A DNA stretch of 64,000 nucleotides from the NCBI GenBank assembly GCA_022606425.2, contig JAHDVF020000432.1, positions 124,001 through 188,000 on the forward strand, written 5' to 3'. Below, piece by piece: positions 1-12,383 of the stretch; within the stretch, counting starts at the first letter, position 1; every line of letters starts with the position of its first letter. A model generated the notes under the pieces. It saw nothing but the letters and a program-made list of their open reading frames with translations, did no database searches and had not been told where the DNA came from. The DNA comes from Lepidostoma basale. Lineage: Eukaryota; Arthropoda; Insecta; Trichoptera; Lepidostomatidae. The position numbers were made by a program, and so were the translations under genes.

Positions 1-511
1 TTCTAATATTAGAACATAAAATAATATTGAAATATTTTTTTGGCCTTTCTATTGATAAAAAATATAAAATATATAATAAAAATGGCGTCTAGTTGTTTCG
101 TAAAGGCACTGTCACTCACACTATTGCAAACAATCTCTATAAAATGAACAGACTCTACTAATAAATTTCTGTTCTCTTTCTTTTCTCTATAAACTTTATT
201 TTTTCAAATCATATGTGAGTAATCATGTTCATAGTCGGACGTTGGGAAAACGTAATATACTAATGTCTCGGTAGAGAGAAATAAAATCTGCTTTTTTTCA
301 TGGCACGGAGAATCTTCAAAATATGAAAAGGTTGTTCTATCCCTTTAATAATAATATCCTTTCCCTCGCATCTAATAACACGGTGAAGATTATCACAAGT
401 GTCCATGTCGCACAAGCTCAGTTGACAAAGGTGAACCATCGGCATGCCTACACACTAACACACTGAAGAGCGCTCAGGAGCGAAGCTGAATGAGAGGGTC
501 CACTGTTTCAG
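1..511. other. Intronic sequence of the Zasp-like gene
   Basis: AT-rich sequence with no convincing exon. It precedes the acceptor that ends at 511 and is most simply an intron of the plus-strand gene whose last exons follow. Confidence 0.5.
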
Positions 512-1587
512 TTTGAGGAGCCCCCGAGCACCGTCACGCTGCGTCCAATCGCCCCCGTCCACCAGCGGCCTGCCCCCATCGTGGCAAGCCAGCCGGCAGC
601 CAACTCCTTTAGAGGTACGGGCGCATTCTCCACATTCATATCAAATGAATACGCTTATGTTAACCGCTCTTTGTGACCATATTATGGTTTGATGTCTGTA
701 TTGATGGATGATTTCAAGGAGGAGTAAACATGCGCGGCGACCAAAAATGGCCCCCGCAGTCCGTGAAGGAGGCGGTGGAGGCAGAGAACGAGGCGCGGAT
801 CAGCCTCGCCCGGGGACCTGCCTGCAGACCCCGAAAGGTACTGAGAAATATGTCTTGCTAAGTAAAAATAGCAAATATGACCAATATCAAAAGGGGTGAC
901 GTTTTCAATTCCTCTTGTTCTTCTTGAAAATGTTTGTTAAATGATATAAAGATGATAAGAAATGGCCTTTCAGTATCCCTATGTACACACAAACTCACTC
1001 CAAGAACGCCTCCTTATTTCCATTTCAGGATGAGCAATGTTAATCTACAGCATCGCCGATCTGGGCATCATGTAGTAGTCGAACCTCACATTTAAATGAA
1101 GTATCTCTACGAATCCCGCTAACCACGACGACTAAATACTTTACAGCATTACAGTTCACAGTAATTTGAAGTATTCTACTTCTGTGTAGTTTGAGATCCC
1201 AAAAAACCTATTGTAATTACCACCATCTCTTTGTGGTTTCTCTCAAGAATGTCGGACTTCTACACTCTTGAAACGTATCGTATGGTTTTCCCAATAAAAG
1301 ATGCTGTGAGATCTAAATCCATAACTTATTTCATGTTCCAAATGTACTTGAAATTTGGACATTGAGGTCAAATGAGCCAGTTACCACTTTGAATGTAGTG
1401 CACACATTTTATATTTTGAATTGAACTATTTACCCTTCAGCCTGCTGTATTGTCCAACTTGTTCCAGGTGAAGAAGGACTACACAACGTTCTTCGCCAAG
1501 AACGCCCTCCCCAACAACTACCCCGGCTACAAAGTGCCCCCCGGCACACAGCACTACGACGACATCACTGGCACCAGCCAGTTCTAG
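512..1587 (+). CDS. 3' end of a Zasp-like (PDZ/LIM, Z-disc) protein gene
   Basis: Three coding exons: 512-614, 719-837 and 1468-1587, stop TAG at 1585-1587. Acceptor and donor sites are canonical and the phases join cleanly (1 then 0). The joined tail has 114 residues. It starts with a Pro-rich stretch ending in QPAANSFRGG, then NMRGDQKWPPQSVKEAVEAE, then VKKDYTTFFAKNALPNNYPG and ends PPGTQHYDDITGTSQF. This charged, Trp-containing tail resembles my memory of the C-termini of short insect Zasp66-type PDZ proteins with a ZM/DUF4749 region, which bind alpha-actinin at muscle Z-discs. The family call is from recall and no PDZ or LIM domain lies inside the window. The start is off the left edge. 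The gene is tail to tail with HERC4, about 1.3 kb apart. Confidence 0.55.
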
Positions 1588-1748
1588 CCCGGCCTTACCT
1601 TGTCCAGTATTCCACAGCCCACTGCCCACTGCCCCAGATGATCAAGATTCTAAATGCTGAAATTAGAATAGCTAGCCCAATATCTCTGTCAAACCAAAAC
1701 ACAATCCACTATCATTTGTAGTAAGAAATGTGTATTGAAACATGAACT

Positions 1749-1754
1749 AATAAA
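1749..1754 (+). other. Polyadenylation signal AATAAA of the Zasp-like gene
   Basis: AATAAA lies about 160 bases after the TAG stop, a normal distance for an insect 3' UTR. Confidence 0.5.
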
Positions 1755-1759
1755 ATAAC

Positions 1760-2846
1760 ATATACCCAAAAAAACAAACCTAAAGTAAAATACTTTTAAG
1801 TTAATGATAAGTGGTGAAGTAGAGGGAGGAGCGCTCGCTTTAATTTTGAATTGAATCGTATTTGCCGTACTCTTTTGTAAAAAATGCTTTCATACGCTTC
1901 AAATGGAATATATTTTATATCCTCAACATGTGGAGTTATGTAATTTTAACATTATTTATTATTTGTAAACTTTATCTAATAATATAATAAAAGCACAAAA
2001 ATATCGGCGTGGTTTCATTAATAAGATAGTATGGGGAGGCTTTTCATCCCCTCCCCGTTCACTCTCACCAGCGAGGTCATAAACTAATGTACTCCTATTG
2101 ACGGATAACGAACAAACAGTTACACAAAAGTGTATACGATCCAATCTATATAAAACATGTTTTGGTCTATTGTTCATAAATGAACTAATAACCAAAATGT
2201 CCCATGTTCTCATTTTAGAATATATCTTCTGTCAGCTGTTTGTTTGTGGTGGTCAAATTCTATCTAACGGCATGTAATGAATTGTGAAATGAAAGGCACA
2301 AGTTAAATGTGTATATATATATTTTGTTATAAAATGTACAGAATACCTCTTCCTTGTGATGAACAGTGAGGGGTGGGCTGCCGGGTGCTTAATACGTGAA
2401 GCAATATTTCTATGGCAATCCTCCTCCCGTTGCGGCTGTCCCCAACAACCTTCCCCTAATGCTTGCAGTTAATATTTTCCTAAATATTCAATATTAAACA
2501 TGGAGTTGTACGTCCATTATTCAAAGGACAATAATTTAACTCTGTACTGGGATACTATACCAGCGAAGAAATGAATGTACAATTTCCATGTATGGGGTAA
2601 GTGTCATTTGAAAATGGTCGAGGGACACCCGAGTGAAACTAAAGGAGAGAATAAAATTATAAGAATATCCCAAAAACAATAATATCTCGAGAGGGAAATC
2701 CAATATCACTAGAATACCTCTCATTGACTACTCCAAGCCTAGTTTACAAGCAAATACATTGAAACATCACAACTACCATAGATGTACACACAATCTGCAA
2801 CAGAAGGATCTCAGAAGTCCACACCGCTGGGAACTTTACAAATCTG
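1760..2846. other. Intergenic spacer between two convergent genes
   Basis: AT-rich spacer between the Zasp-like 3' end and the HERC4 3' end. I see no gene, tRNA or clear repeat in it; the short ORFs present lack any protein-like character. Confidence 0.5.
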
Positions 2847-2865
2847 TTTATTTATATGTTTTATT
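2847..2865 (-). other. Possible HERC4 polyadenylation signals (two AATAAA)
   Basis: TTTATT on the plus strand at 2847-2852 and 2860-2865 reads AATAAA on the minus strand, about 260-275 bases downstream of the HERC4 stop. Confidence 0.4.
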
Positions 2866-3123
2866 CTTAACTTAATAATTGAAGGAACCATTAAAATAAA
2901 AGAAAGATTTAAACTTAGATAAAGCGATGGGCTGGTAACTCAATGGAAGTGGCTGGCTGGCCTCTAGTCAATAAATAAAACCTAAAAGAAACACTTCCAT
3001 AGGCATCCAAAATATTTTATATTCATAGGGGATTAAACAAGTTTTAGAGAAAACATTCACTTTCGTCCTGAAATCTGAAATGTGGTGGCAAGGCGGGTTC
3101 CAGTATTGCCCGAGCGGCGCGCA

Positions 3124-6100
3124 TCACACGAGGGAGAAGCCCTCGGTCTGCTGGATGGCCTGCAGCAGCTTGTACTTGAGCTTCTCCTTGGTGGAGTAGC
3201 GGGGCAGGTCCAGGAGGTTGAAGCAGGTGTGTGCCACGGGCAGGTACTTGTCATCCGTGGTGGGCTGGATGGTGATCTGCGCACATCACAAAACACGGCC
3301 ACGTTACTCACGGGGTGGGGGGCACAGTATTGCACAGCTAGGAGCTGATGGCTGACAGAGAAGGGCACACTCACCACTATGGCCTTCATGCCCTGAATGG
3401 GAATGCGATCGCTGCCAGTGAGAAAGAGCAGGAAGTTCCTTTTGTCCTTGTCGCTGAGCTCGTGCAGCACCTCCCAGAAGGCCAGGATGTTGGGGTCGGA
3501 AGCAGAGTAGCCCCCGCGGTACTGTGCGCCCTGCTGCAGCACGAGCCAGTCATACTCCTCGTTGCCGGCCACAACCGCCATCAGCTCGTGCGGCTGGAAC
3601 AACTTGAGCACGCGGCCCCCGCACACCTGCCACACGGCCAGACATGGCCAGTATGTTAGACAAGCAGTTACAGCCAGTGGAGATGAGATGCCACTTGGAA
3701 TATTGTCAGAGATAATTTAGTCACATGAATTTCACAGGCAGGTATAATGACCTTATAGAAACCGTCATAGAAGGCATTGAACTTGTCCTTGATGGAGGTG
3801 TTGAAGATGAAGTCCACGTAGAGCTCCACATACTCTTCGCGGTTCTCCTTGCACACGGGGATGGAGGAGCCCCCCTCCTTCAGAGGGTGCACCCTTATCT
3901 CCCCGAACACCTCCCGCGATATCTCAAAGTTCAAGCTGAAGACCTGCAACCGACGCGTAATTCAGTCACTCCACAATATGGAAACCAGAGATGGGGACGT
4001 CATAGACAAGGACAACATGGCTTAAGGCTTGCATTACCTCTTGCATGTCATCTCCCGGGTACTGCAGCAGGCTCTTGAGGGAGTTGGCCACCACGGGACT
4101 GAGGTGCGCGAGGTCCTCCAAGGACACCGGCGCCTTCAGCAGCTTCTTGTACAAGGCCAAGGGGAAGGGCACGTTTATTATGGTGAAGTTGTATATGGCC
4201 AACCCACAAATCACACCTGGAATGGGTTTGCGTTAGTTAGGATCCAAGTTACTATGGGCTTAGCTCAAGACAGACTAGAATGAGGTCACCCCACCGATGA
4301 GCAGGTACATGTCAATGTCCTCGAAAGAGTCCTCCGCGAACCAGACAAGGTTGGTGTCGGGATAGTGGTGAAACATTCCGTACTTGGGGTCCAGGATTTC
4401 CCGCAACAACAGCAGGAAGAACTCCTTGCGCACCCCGCCCGCGTCCTCCGCCTCCTCGCCGTGGAACTTCACCTGAATACATCAATAATTATAAAATGCC
4501 TTTTCATTCAAGATTGGCCGGCTAAGAAGAGAGTGTGGATGTGCAGACCTTGAGGGGCTTTTTCAGCTCGCTGGAGGCGTAGTGCGGGAGCTCGCGCAGC
4601 GTGTCGGCCACGATGTTCTGGCGCGACACGTTGAGGGTGACGAACTGCTGCGCCTGCGGCCGGCCGTGCAGGAACAGCTCCGTGAGCGCCTGCGTGGCCG
4701 CGTGGTTCATGGCCGAGTGCATCTGCAGCGCCTGGTCCAGCTCCAGCAGCGACGACTTGCACGTCACGTTGAATAGGAATGGAAAATTGCACAGGTAGAA
4801 GTTGCCCGACTGAAACCGCTGACAACTAATTAGTATGAATGTCCAAATAGAGAAAATAAAAGGGAAGGCATCCTTCTTACAAAGGAGAGAAGTACTGACC
4901 ATGATATTGGCATCGGTGAGCCAGTTTAGATAATCCTGCTTCACGTCCACCAGTGTATCCAGGTCCGGGATGTAGAAGGTGTCAGGGGGGGCGCGCTGCT
5001 TGCTGGGACTGGAGAGATTGATCTTGTTGAGGCTCTCCAGGGCGGTGAGCACGTGCATGACGTGCCACTCCTCTATGGTCTTGTCCCCGCGCAAGCTGAG
5101 GTAGTAATGCACCACGCCCTTGAAACAGTTGACGAGGGCGGGGAAGTGGGGGGCGGCGGCAGCGCTGTGGCACCAGGCCGTGAGGTACCCCTGAGGCACG
5201 GCGCGCAGCGCGCCCAGCCCGGCGGCCAGCGGCACCTGCAGCGCGCTCCAGCGCTCAGGCCGCAGGCACTCGTGGTACAGCGGCAGCGTCAGGTAGCAGC
5301 GCAGCGCCTCCGCGTCCGGGGGGTTCTCCCTCAAGCCCTCCAGAGCCGCTGTGATACTCTGCAAGATCTGAAATAAATATTGCCAATTAGAGCTGACTTT
5401 ATGTAGTATGTGCTATTAGCAGTGAGAGACACTCACAACGTCGGTGATGGAGGTGTTCCGGATGCGGCTGATAATGTCAAACACGGCAGCGGCCTGCGGG
5501 AAATCGATGCCACTGCAGCGCGAGCTGCAACTGTAGTGCTCGTTGTTGGGCAACAGAAAGGACCCATTCAAGCAGGCCAAGGATTTGAAAGTAGTCTCCA
5601 GGTAGCAGAGCACCTCCTAAAACCGGCCAAATCAAACTGCTATATTAGTGTTCCTGCATATGCTATCAGAGCAATAAGGTGTTGTATCAAGGGTGTCCCC
5701 ACCTGGTCCACCTGCTGTCCTTCGGGCAGATCTAGGCACAGCTCCATCTTGTGGCGCTCCACGGAGAGGATCTGCGTTGAGGCGGGGGCTTCGCGGGAGT
5801 CGTAGGGCGCGCCGCCGGCCTGCGTGCTCAACAGGCTGCACTCACCTCCCGCAAACACCCGGTACAGCACAGGGCCCCCGCGATCTAAGCCCCCCGTGCC
5901 CTATAATACATATACATAGCACTATAATGATATACCACTACAAAATTAAAGGAGTGATACGACTTGAAAACATATTTATACAAAGCCAGGTTGGCTCTGC
6001 AGCACGCCAAATAAAACAATATATGTTGTCTGACAAAGATAGTTCTTACCAAGGAATTATAAAACATTACTAAAAACAAATCCAAGTAGTTATTACGTGG

Positions 6101-9100
6101 AGATTGAACGATAAGTGAACTTTAAACTTCTATATCCGAGATATCTGGGTATAGAAGATCTTTCAAGCTGTACCACATCCATACGATAACAAAAGGATAC
6201 TGTCAAAGCACTTGGTGACATTGAATGTCATATCATTAATTTATTTATATATCATTAATTTATTTATTTATTTATTTATTTTGACATAAACGCCGCAAGG
6301 GCTTTTACAAAAATGACATGTTTAGTTACAAAGGTAATATAAAAGTTTGGGCAAATAGACAGACAACTAACATATAACGGCAAAACACAAAAACGAGAAT
6401 AAGGATAACATAAGAGAAATTAGAAATTACATGAGATAGAAAAGAACATAACATAATATAAATAACATAATATTAATAAAGATTCTGTGAGGCAATACCT
6501 GCCACAGGGGCTGGACGGTGCGCGGAAGGGCGACGGGGGACTGGAGAAGGTCCCCGAGGCCCAGCTGGCCGGAGGAGCCGTGCCCGCAGGCCTGCAGCCG
6601 CCCGCTCTCCGTCACCACCAGCAGGTGGCGCTGCCCGCACAGCGCCTGCACCACTCGCGTTCCCATCAGCTCCATCACCTGCGCCACACACGGCTGTTAC
6701 ATTCAGGCTGACTGTCCAATGCAACATCTATCCAATTTTACGACCAAAAACATAAAAGTGTATATTTTAATGACGATGTCTACATAAAAGTGTATATTTT
6801 AATGACGATGTCTACATAAAAGTGTATATTTTAATGACGATGTCTACATAAAAGTGTATATTTTAATGACGATGTCTACATAAAAGTGTATATTTTAATG
6901 ACGATGTCTACATAAAAGTGTATATTTTAATGACAATGTCTACATAAAAGTGTATGTTTTAATGAGGATGTCTACATAAAAGTGTTTGTTTTAATTTTTG
7001 ATATTGAAGGATGATCAAAAAGCGTAAGCTTTTCTGTGCATTTGTCGATTTGCAAAAAGCCTATGATCGAGTGAACAGAGATAAGATCAATCTTGTCCGA
7101 ATACGGAGTGAGCACAAAACTGATACGGCGATTGCTTATCTCTACGAAGGAAGCACTGCCAGTGTTAAGGTAAATGGGGACATCACGCCCTGGTTTGATA
7201 TCACAAAGGGTGTTAAGCAGGGCTGCGTGATGTCTCCATGGCTGTTCAATCTTTATATGGACAAGTGTATGAAAGAACTTAAAGGTAGAAATGCTGATGC
7301 TAAAATGAGTGATCTGTCTGTAAATTGTCTGCTTTACGCGGACGATGCCAATGGCAATATGGCCAATACAACACCTTTCTAGGAAACATCTCGTTCTTGG
7401 TGTCCCCGTGGCCCAGCTGGCCGTGGGTCCCGCAGCCGCAGGTGAACACGCCTCCATCCAGCGTCAGGAACACCGTGAACTCCTCCCCGCATGAAATGTG
7501 CCCCACCTGCCACAGACAAAGCACCGTGTGTAAGGCAGTGCTGGTACTTACACTTTTCCGGTGTGGCTCATCCACAATATTATTGACGAGAACCTGTGAC
7601 GATTGTGCAACGACAATCTAATCTGATTGTCCCGCACTAGCCAAGGAAATTTAAAGCCACTGATCAGATTAAACAACATTCAAAATTCTATAATATAATA
7701 AACATATAGTTTTTTATGAGCGAAGGGAAGAGCAAATGACAGTTTATAACATAAGTGTGAACGATGAGAACTTGGAGCAAGTGAGTGAATTTGTGTATTT
7801 AGGTAGCATGTTGGAACGGATAGTGACATCGAGGAAGGGTTGGTGCGGGTAACAAAGTGAATGGAGCTTTAAAAATAGTTATGTAAACAAAAAATTATCA
7901 ATGAAAGCGAAATTGGCCGTTCACAATAGAGTTCTGGTCCCAACCCTTATGTATGGAAGCGAAGCATGGAACTGGCAGAAGAAGGATGAGAGCAGAATAA
8001 ATTTGGTAGTGATGAGGTCCTTAAGACATTTGTGTGGTAGAACGATTTACGGTAAATTTTCAAATGCCGATATAAGAAAGGAATGTAGAGCAGAATAAAG
8101 TATTATGAACAAAATTATGAAAGGATCGCTGTAATGGTTCGGACATATGGAGCGCATGGATGGAGAAAGAATGGTTAAGAAAGTATACGTTAATTATGTA
8201 AAAGGAGTACGGAGTCGAGGCAGACCGAGGAAAACATGGCATGACCAAATTAATCAAATTTTAAAGGTTGGTCATGTTAGAAATTGGAAGAATCGACGTG
8301 CATGTATGACTCGCTGTATGAATGTGGAGGAAGCTAGAGAGGTGCGTCAGGATAGAGTAGTGTGGCGGTCCATTCTCTCTGTCTACCCCTGTGGAGAAAG
8401 GCGTGAAGGTTTGTTGTTGTTGTAGCTTTTATGATTACGATTATTACAATTTATAAAATCCAGCATTATTCAGTGAACCTAGTTTTAATTTGATTTAAAA
8501 AAAAACGGGTCAATGTAAAAATATTTGGCTCTTTTAACTGACCAGTTTGCCGACCACGCCGCGAGGAGTCAGAAGTCATATTTATACCAAAATAACAATG
8601 CAAATTCACATTCACCTAATTTATCAACAAATAGGTGAACAATTGACTTAATTAAAGTGTACATGCATATTCATGCCGCACAGACGGCACCAGCAGTGTT
8701 CCAGTGCCATAGTCAGTATGAAATAATACTATGAAATGGTACCTTAATGCTCCTAAGACTCTTGAGGTGGGTGGGGTAGCAGCGGTTCTCCAGGTCATTG
8801 AGCCCCAGCTGGCCGCAGGTGTTCTTGCCCCAGCTGAACACGGCGCCTGACCTGCGCGACACACGGATGGTGGTTATAAATGTGTATGGAAAGTGGAATA
8901 TCTCCATAAGAATGGTGAGTGGTTGTCACTTGGTGAGGGCGAATGTGTGGTGGGCGCCGGCCGCGATATGAGCGAAGGGCACCCCTGCCAGCGTGGTCAG
9001 CAGCTGCGGCTTGTCCTCCGCCTTGGTGAAGCGGCCCAACCCCAGCTGGCCGTACCGGTTGCTGCCCCACGAGTACATGTCCCCATCTGTAGGACACCGA

Positions 9101-11709
9101 CAATACTACATATTCCTATAGTATAATAATTATAGAAACTAAATCAACTCTATGGAGTGAGAGAATACCTCTCAATTAATTTAGTGAGCCACCAGAACAC
9201 GGTCCCAGACTTCTTTTTTACTTTTCTTTTTCAATATTATCTGAAACAGGTATCGTACTATTGACATAATATGTTAACTAGAAACACTTGTTGACTGGAA
9301 TTTGAACCAATAAAAGCAAAATAAGATTCAGCTGAGGCCAGCGGTAAAAGCGGAATGTATGTAAAGTGCAAATGTGTCAATGTTTTCCGAACCCCGGTAG
9401 GCGCACGCCAGTTCAAACCCAACAAAACGGAATTTTGTCCCATATTATGTATCTTCTGACAATTTATTTTCAGATGACGTAGTGTTTTTTTATTTTTTAA
9501 GTCTTGAAATTCAAATCGGTAGAAAAAATAAAGCAAGTTTCAATTTGGAAATACCATTTTTGAAAAACAACCGTTGAAAGTTAGGATTTGATGGGACATA
9601 CCCGAGCTTTATTTGTTCAAAATGTCCTTGTGCCATTTATACTATTTTAAAATATGCGCATTTTTTTTTATTATTTGCTAAGCGATACACTGAGAGCAAC
9701 GATTGCACTATGATGGATCTAAATAGACCTCGGGGACAAAAAACGTATCTTTCTATGAGCATTTTGAACTGCGGGACATTTCTTATTTCAGATTTATCCG
9801 GGACTACATAAGCCTCATGTCCTTATATTGATCTCAAGGGTGTCTTAGTAGGTTTGAAGAGCACACAAATAATATAAAATGCGGGGACCATCCAATTAGA
9901 TCTCCAACATAGTTTGGTAATTGTGGAAAAAGTCTAAAGCTAATCATTTGCAAATGACTTATGCTCATATTGAAAAGTATTAATTTTGTTAACATACACT
10001 CGAGAGAGCTCGAGAAAGAAAAGAAAAGTAATTTCAATATAGATTACCGTGAGAAGGGCACATGGTCACACGGTCCATAGGAAGCATTCGTCTAAAACAC
10101 ACGGCACACGAGGGCCCGTCACGGCTTGAAGAGATTATGCAAAATAATTTTAAGGAGATAGTACATCAGGTGTAGACACACTTCAATGGACACCATCACA
10201 AAATATTTGCGCAAGAATATCTGGTGTTTGCGGATGCGAGCGAACCGTTGCAAGAATGACTTCAAGAAGAAGAGGATAACATCTCGGACGAAGCTCAGTG
10301 AAATCCCCTTGAAATTACTTCTTATAAAAGAATAAGTGCTCAAAATAAAATCCATGGACGCGCACGAGCAGTGGACACTAGACAATTGCCGGAATGGTTG
10401 TGGCTCAACTCAAGCGGACAAGGGTCGATATGCTAAATACTGTATACAAACTAGATACAAAATGTATGAGGAAATGCGATACATTTTTTTTGCATAAAAT
10501 AATTGTGAATAAGAAATAATTTTCCTGCTCATTCAACGTCAGCGGAGACAAGAACAAGACTGTGCAGAGCGTGTACCTATAGTTGCAACTACGTATTGCA
10601 TAAAATATGACAACACAACAATTTTACACATTCATCAATTTTTTTATACTTATATTCACATAATTTGCTTATTCTCTGGACCAACAATTTCAACGTCAAG
10701 TGAACATCTAATAGATCTGTTGAATAATCTATTTTAAACTTTTTTATTGCGGTTTTTATTATTTTGGCAGTACTTTCACTGATGTATGCGGTAGAAGAAA
10801 ATTATTGAAATTCAGAAAGATTTACGAGTTACAGAGTGCGTCAATAAAATCCCAACATAATTAAATTTAAAGTCATTTAAAATAAAAAATTTCCCCCTAT
10901 TAAATGTGCGATGTATATAATACATATTTAATATTTTTATTTTTGATTGGACAAAAATGATGTTATGTTTTTCATAATACTAATGATTCATGTTACTCAC
11001 TGCTCATGAGGGCCACGGAGTGGTGGGCGCCGCAGACGAGCTGCACAACCTGCTGCGTGGCGAGAGAGCGCAGGATGCGCGGGGCCGGCACGCCGCAGTG
11101 CTCGCCCAGCCCCAGCTGGCCCAGCGCGTCCGAGCCCCAGCCGAAGGCCTGGCCCCACTCGTTCACCCCCATGGAGTGCGCCGCCCCGCACGACACCTGC
11201 ACCATGCGGTAGGCCTCCAACGCCGTTATCAAATCTACATTTGACGCAAACATTCTCTTTTTATAAAACTTTTTATAAAATTCCACAGTTCTGTTTGTAG
11301 CACCCTGAATTGATTAAAGACCGGCTATTTAATTTTGTCCATCGCAAACGTACAGTGTTGAACACTAAACAAAATAACTACCCACATTTTGTGAAAAAAA
11401 CATGTCTTACGCGGTCTGTTACCCTCCTGATCATGCCCCAGCTGACCGAATTCATTATTGCCGCACGAGTAGATCTTCCCTTCAGTCGTCAGGAGCAGAG
11501 TGTGGTGCTCTCCGCAGGCCGAATATATCACATGACCCGACTGCAACCATGTTAGAGGAACTGGACTACAAATCTAAAAAATATACAATAATTAGCACAT
11601 TGAACTACCTCCTAATTATTTGCGCTTCGCCCAAATCACAACGTACTCGATTATTTTCTACTTCGCCCAATCCTAGTTCACCGTGAACTGTACTGCCCCA
11701 GCAATACAT
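3124..11709 (-). CDS. HERC4: HERC4-type E3 ubiquitin-protein ligase (RCC1-like + HECT), complete
   Basis: Sixteen exons on the minus strand: 11609-11709, 11411-11565, 11001-11234, 8930-9086, 8743-8851, 7375-7506, 6499-6678, 5703-5900, 5437-5616, 4900-5367, 4549-4809, 4295-4472, 4038-4216, 3752-3943, 3375-3626, 3124-3276. All have GT/AG borders and compatible phases, giving 1042 aa (human HERC4 is about 1057). Residues 1 to about 375 form a seven-bladed RCC1-like propeller with repeated GQLGLG/GQLGH and CGEHH/AHHT/AHHS motifs. A middle linker follows, then a HECT domain from about residue 700 ([33 protein letters not shown]). The C-terminus has the catalytic loop [14 protein letters not shown] with the ubiquitin-accepting Cys at about residue 1010 (codon 3223-3225), and ends EGFSLV. 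The start is the ATG of MYCWGS, which opens the first blade as in the family. The enzyme transfers ubiquitin from E2 to substrates. Two LINE relics and a 32-bp tandem repeat lie in introns. Confidence 0.93.
5960..6281 (-). mobile_element. LINE relic (CR1/Jockey-like 3' part) in a HERC4 intron
   Basis: Minus-strand relic between HERC4 exons 7 and 8. Two blocks, about 5984-6040 and 6157-6196, match blocks at 52455-52510 and 52810-52850 in the other copy. The longer copy encodes what looks like the C-terminal end of a non-LTR retrotransposon polymerase protein. This copy has lost the middle and has many stops. A (TTTA)n run at 6257-6281 lies beside it. The superfamily assignment is tentative. 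Confidence 0.45.
6751..6997. repeat. 32-bp tandem repeat, about 7.7 copies
   Basis: The unit begins CATAAAAGTGTATATT and ends GATGTCTA. Copies start at 6751, 6783, 6815, 6847, 6879, 6911, 6943 and 6975 (partial). The first five are almost identical and the last copies carry substitutions. The array lies in HERC4 intron 6 and abuts a reverse-transcriptase fragment. Confidence 0.95.
7005..7350 (+). mobile_element. LINE reverse-transcriptase fragment, upstream piece
   Basis: The plus-strand frame reads [19 protein letters not shown], then [19 protein letters not shown] and LLYADDA. These are the reverse-transcriptase palm motifs, including the YADD catalytic box at about 7335-7346. The frame is open with no stop, but similarity ends just after YADDA, 25 bases before HERC4 exon 6 begins. 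It lies antisense in a HERC4 intron. Confidence 0.85.
7718..8425 (+). mobile_element. LINE reverse-transcriptase fragment, 3' piece
   Basis: This continues the same type of element after HERC4 exon 6. It reads [13 protein letters not shown], then [44 protein letters not shown] and ends [16 protein letters not shown]...SILSVYP, followed by a (TTG)n tail. There are frameshifts and stops in the first third. It matches the relic at 25148-25774 closely. This is the C-terminal region of a non-LTR retrotransposon polyprotein, possibly RTE-like. Confidence 0.85.
9087..11000. other. Large HERC4 intron 3
   Basis: A 1.9-kb AT-rich intron. I found no conserved coding segment or recognisable element in it. 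Confidence 0.6.
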
Positions 11710-12279
11710 TATGAACAATCATAACCTTAACAATTGCACAACGAACTTAAACTATTGCGATTAATACAAAGTGTGTTCGCGCGGAGAATTTGCTGATAAG
11801 CCATCAACCTGACGGTCCATCAATATAAAGTTTACAATTAATCAAACAAAATGCCACAAAACACAAAACCTCAAAAATCTAGAAACATCTAACGCAAAAC
11901 AAAATATGTCAAAGTCAAAAAACTGTCATGTGTGGCGCCATCTGTAGTTTTGTTATTATATTTTTATGGCTCCAGACAATATTTTCAGAATCGACAGATA
12001 AATAATCCTACTAGAAAATGGGGCTAGTTGATTGATTTTTGTAAAATATCGATATTTTGTGTTTAAACTATAATAATTAGGGTTAAATTAATTGAATTTC
12101 ATTCATAACAAATTAATTGTTCAAATAATTCCAAAAGAACATTCTTTTGCTAACCTAAATTAAATCTGCCAATGAGAAAATGATGTTTATTAATATACAA
12201 GTATATAAAATAAAAAAATCATTATATTTTAACCACAGAATCATAATTATATATTTTAAATCAATTAGTTTTGCTGGTA

Positions 12280-12383
12280 TCCAAGCATCATCAGGAAAAA
12301 TTAAAAACTAGTTTTTTATTGGCCTGGTGAATTGGTGGGGGCAATAAAAAACTAGTTTTTAATTTTTCCTGATTAAGCTTGGG
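12280..12383. repeat. Foldback (inverted) repeat
   Basis: Perfect 31-bp arms at 12291-12321 and 12342-12372 flank a 20-bp GC-richer spacer. The arms extend outward to about 12280 and 12383 with a few mismatches (CCAAGCATCATCAGG against CCAAGCTTAATCAGG) and a weaker trace to outer CAATTA. Perfect pairing suggests a recent foldback or MITE-like insertion. Confidence 0.9.

Noticed and set aside
3082..5376. Several long plus-strand ORFs over the HERC4 exons
   Set aside because: Shadows of GC-rich minus-strand exons; they cross the introns without splice logic and have no recognisable domain.
5703..5884. HERC4 exon 8 starting at 5884 (acceptor GGCTTAG)
   Set aside because: Phase does not match the preceding exon; the acceptor before 5900 (TATTATAG) keeps frame.
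6751..6997. CRISPR-like regular repeat
   Set aside because: Units are contiguous 32-mers without unique spacers, in an intron of an animal gene: a tandem repeat.
11411..11540. HERC4 exon 2 starting at 11540 (acceptor GGTTGCAG)
   Set aside because: No in-frame join to exon 1 exists with that acceptor; using the acceptor before 11565 restores phase and gives a sensible blade sequence.
12291..12372. Considered as a microRNA precursor
   Set aside because: The arms are fully palindromic with no bulges and extend with decay outward, which fits a foldback element better than a microRNA hairpin.
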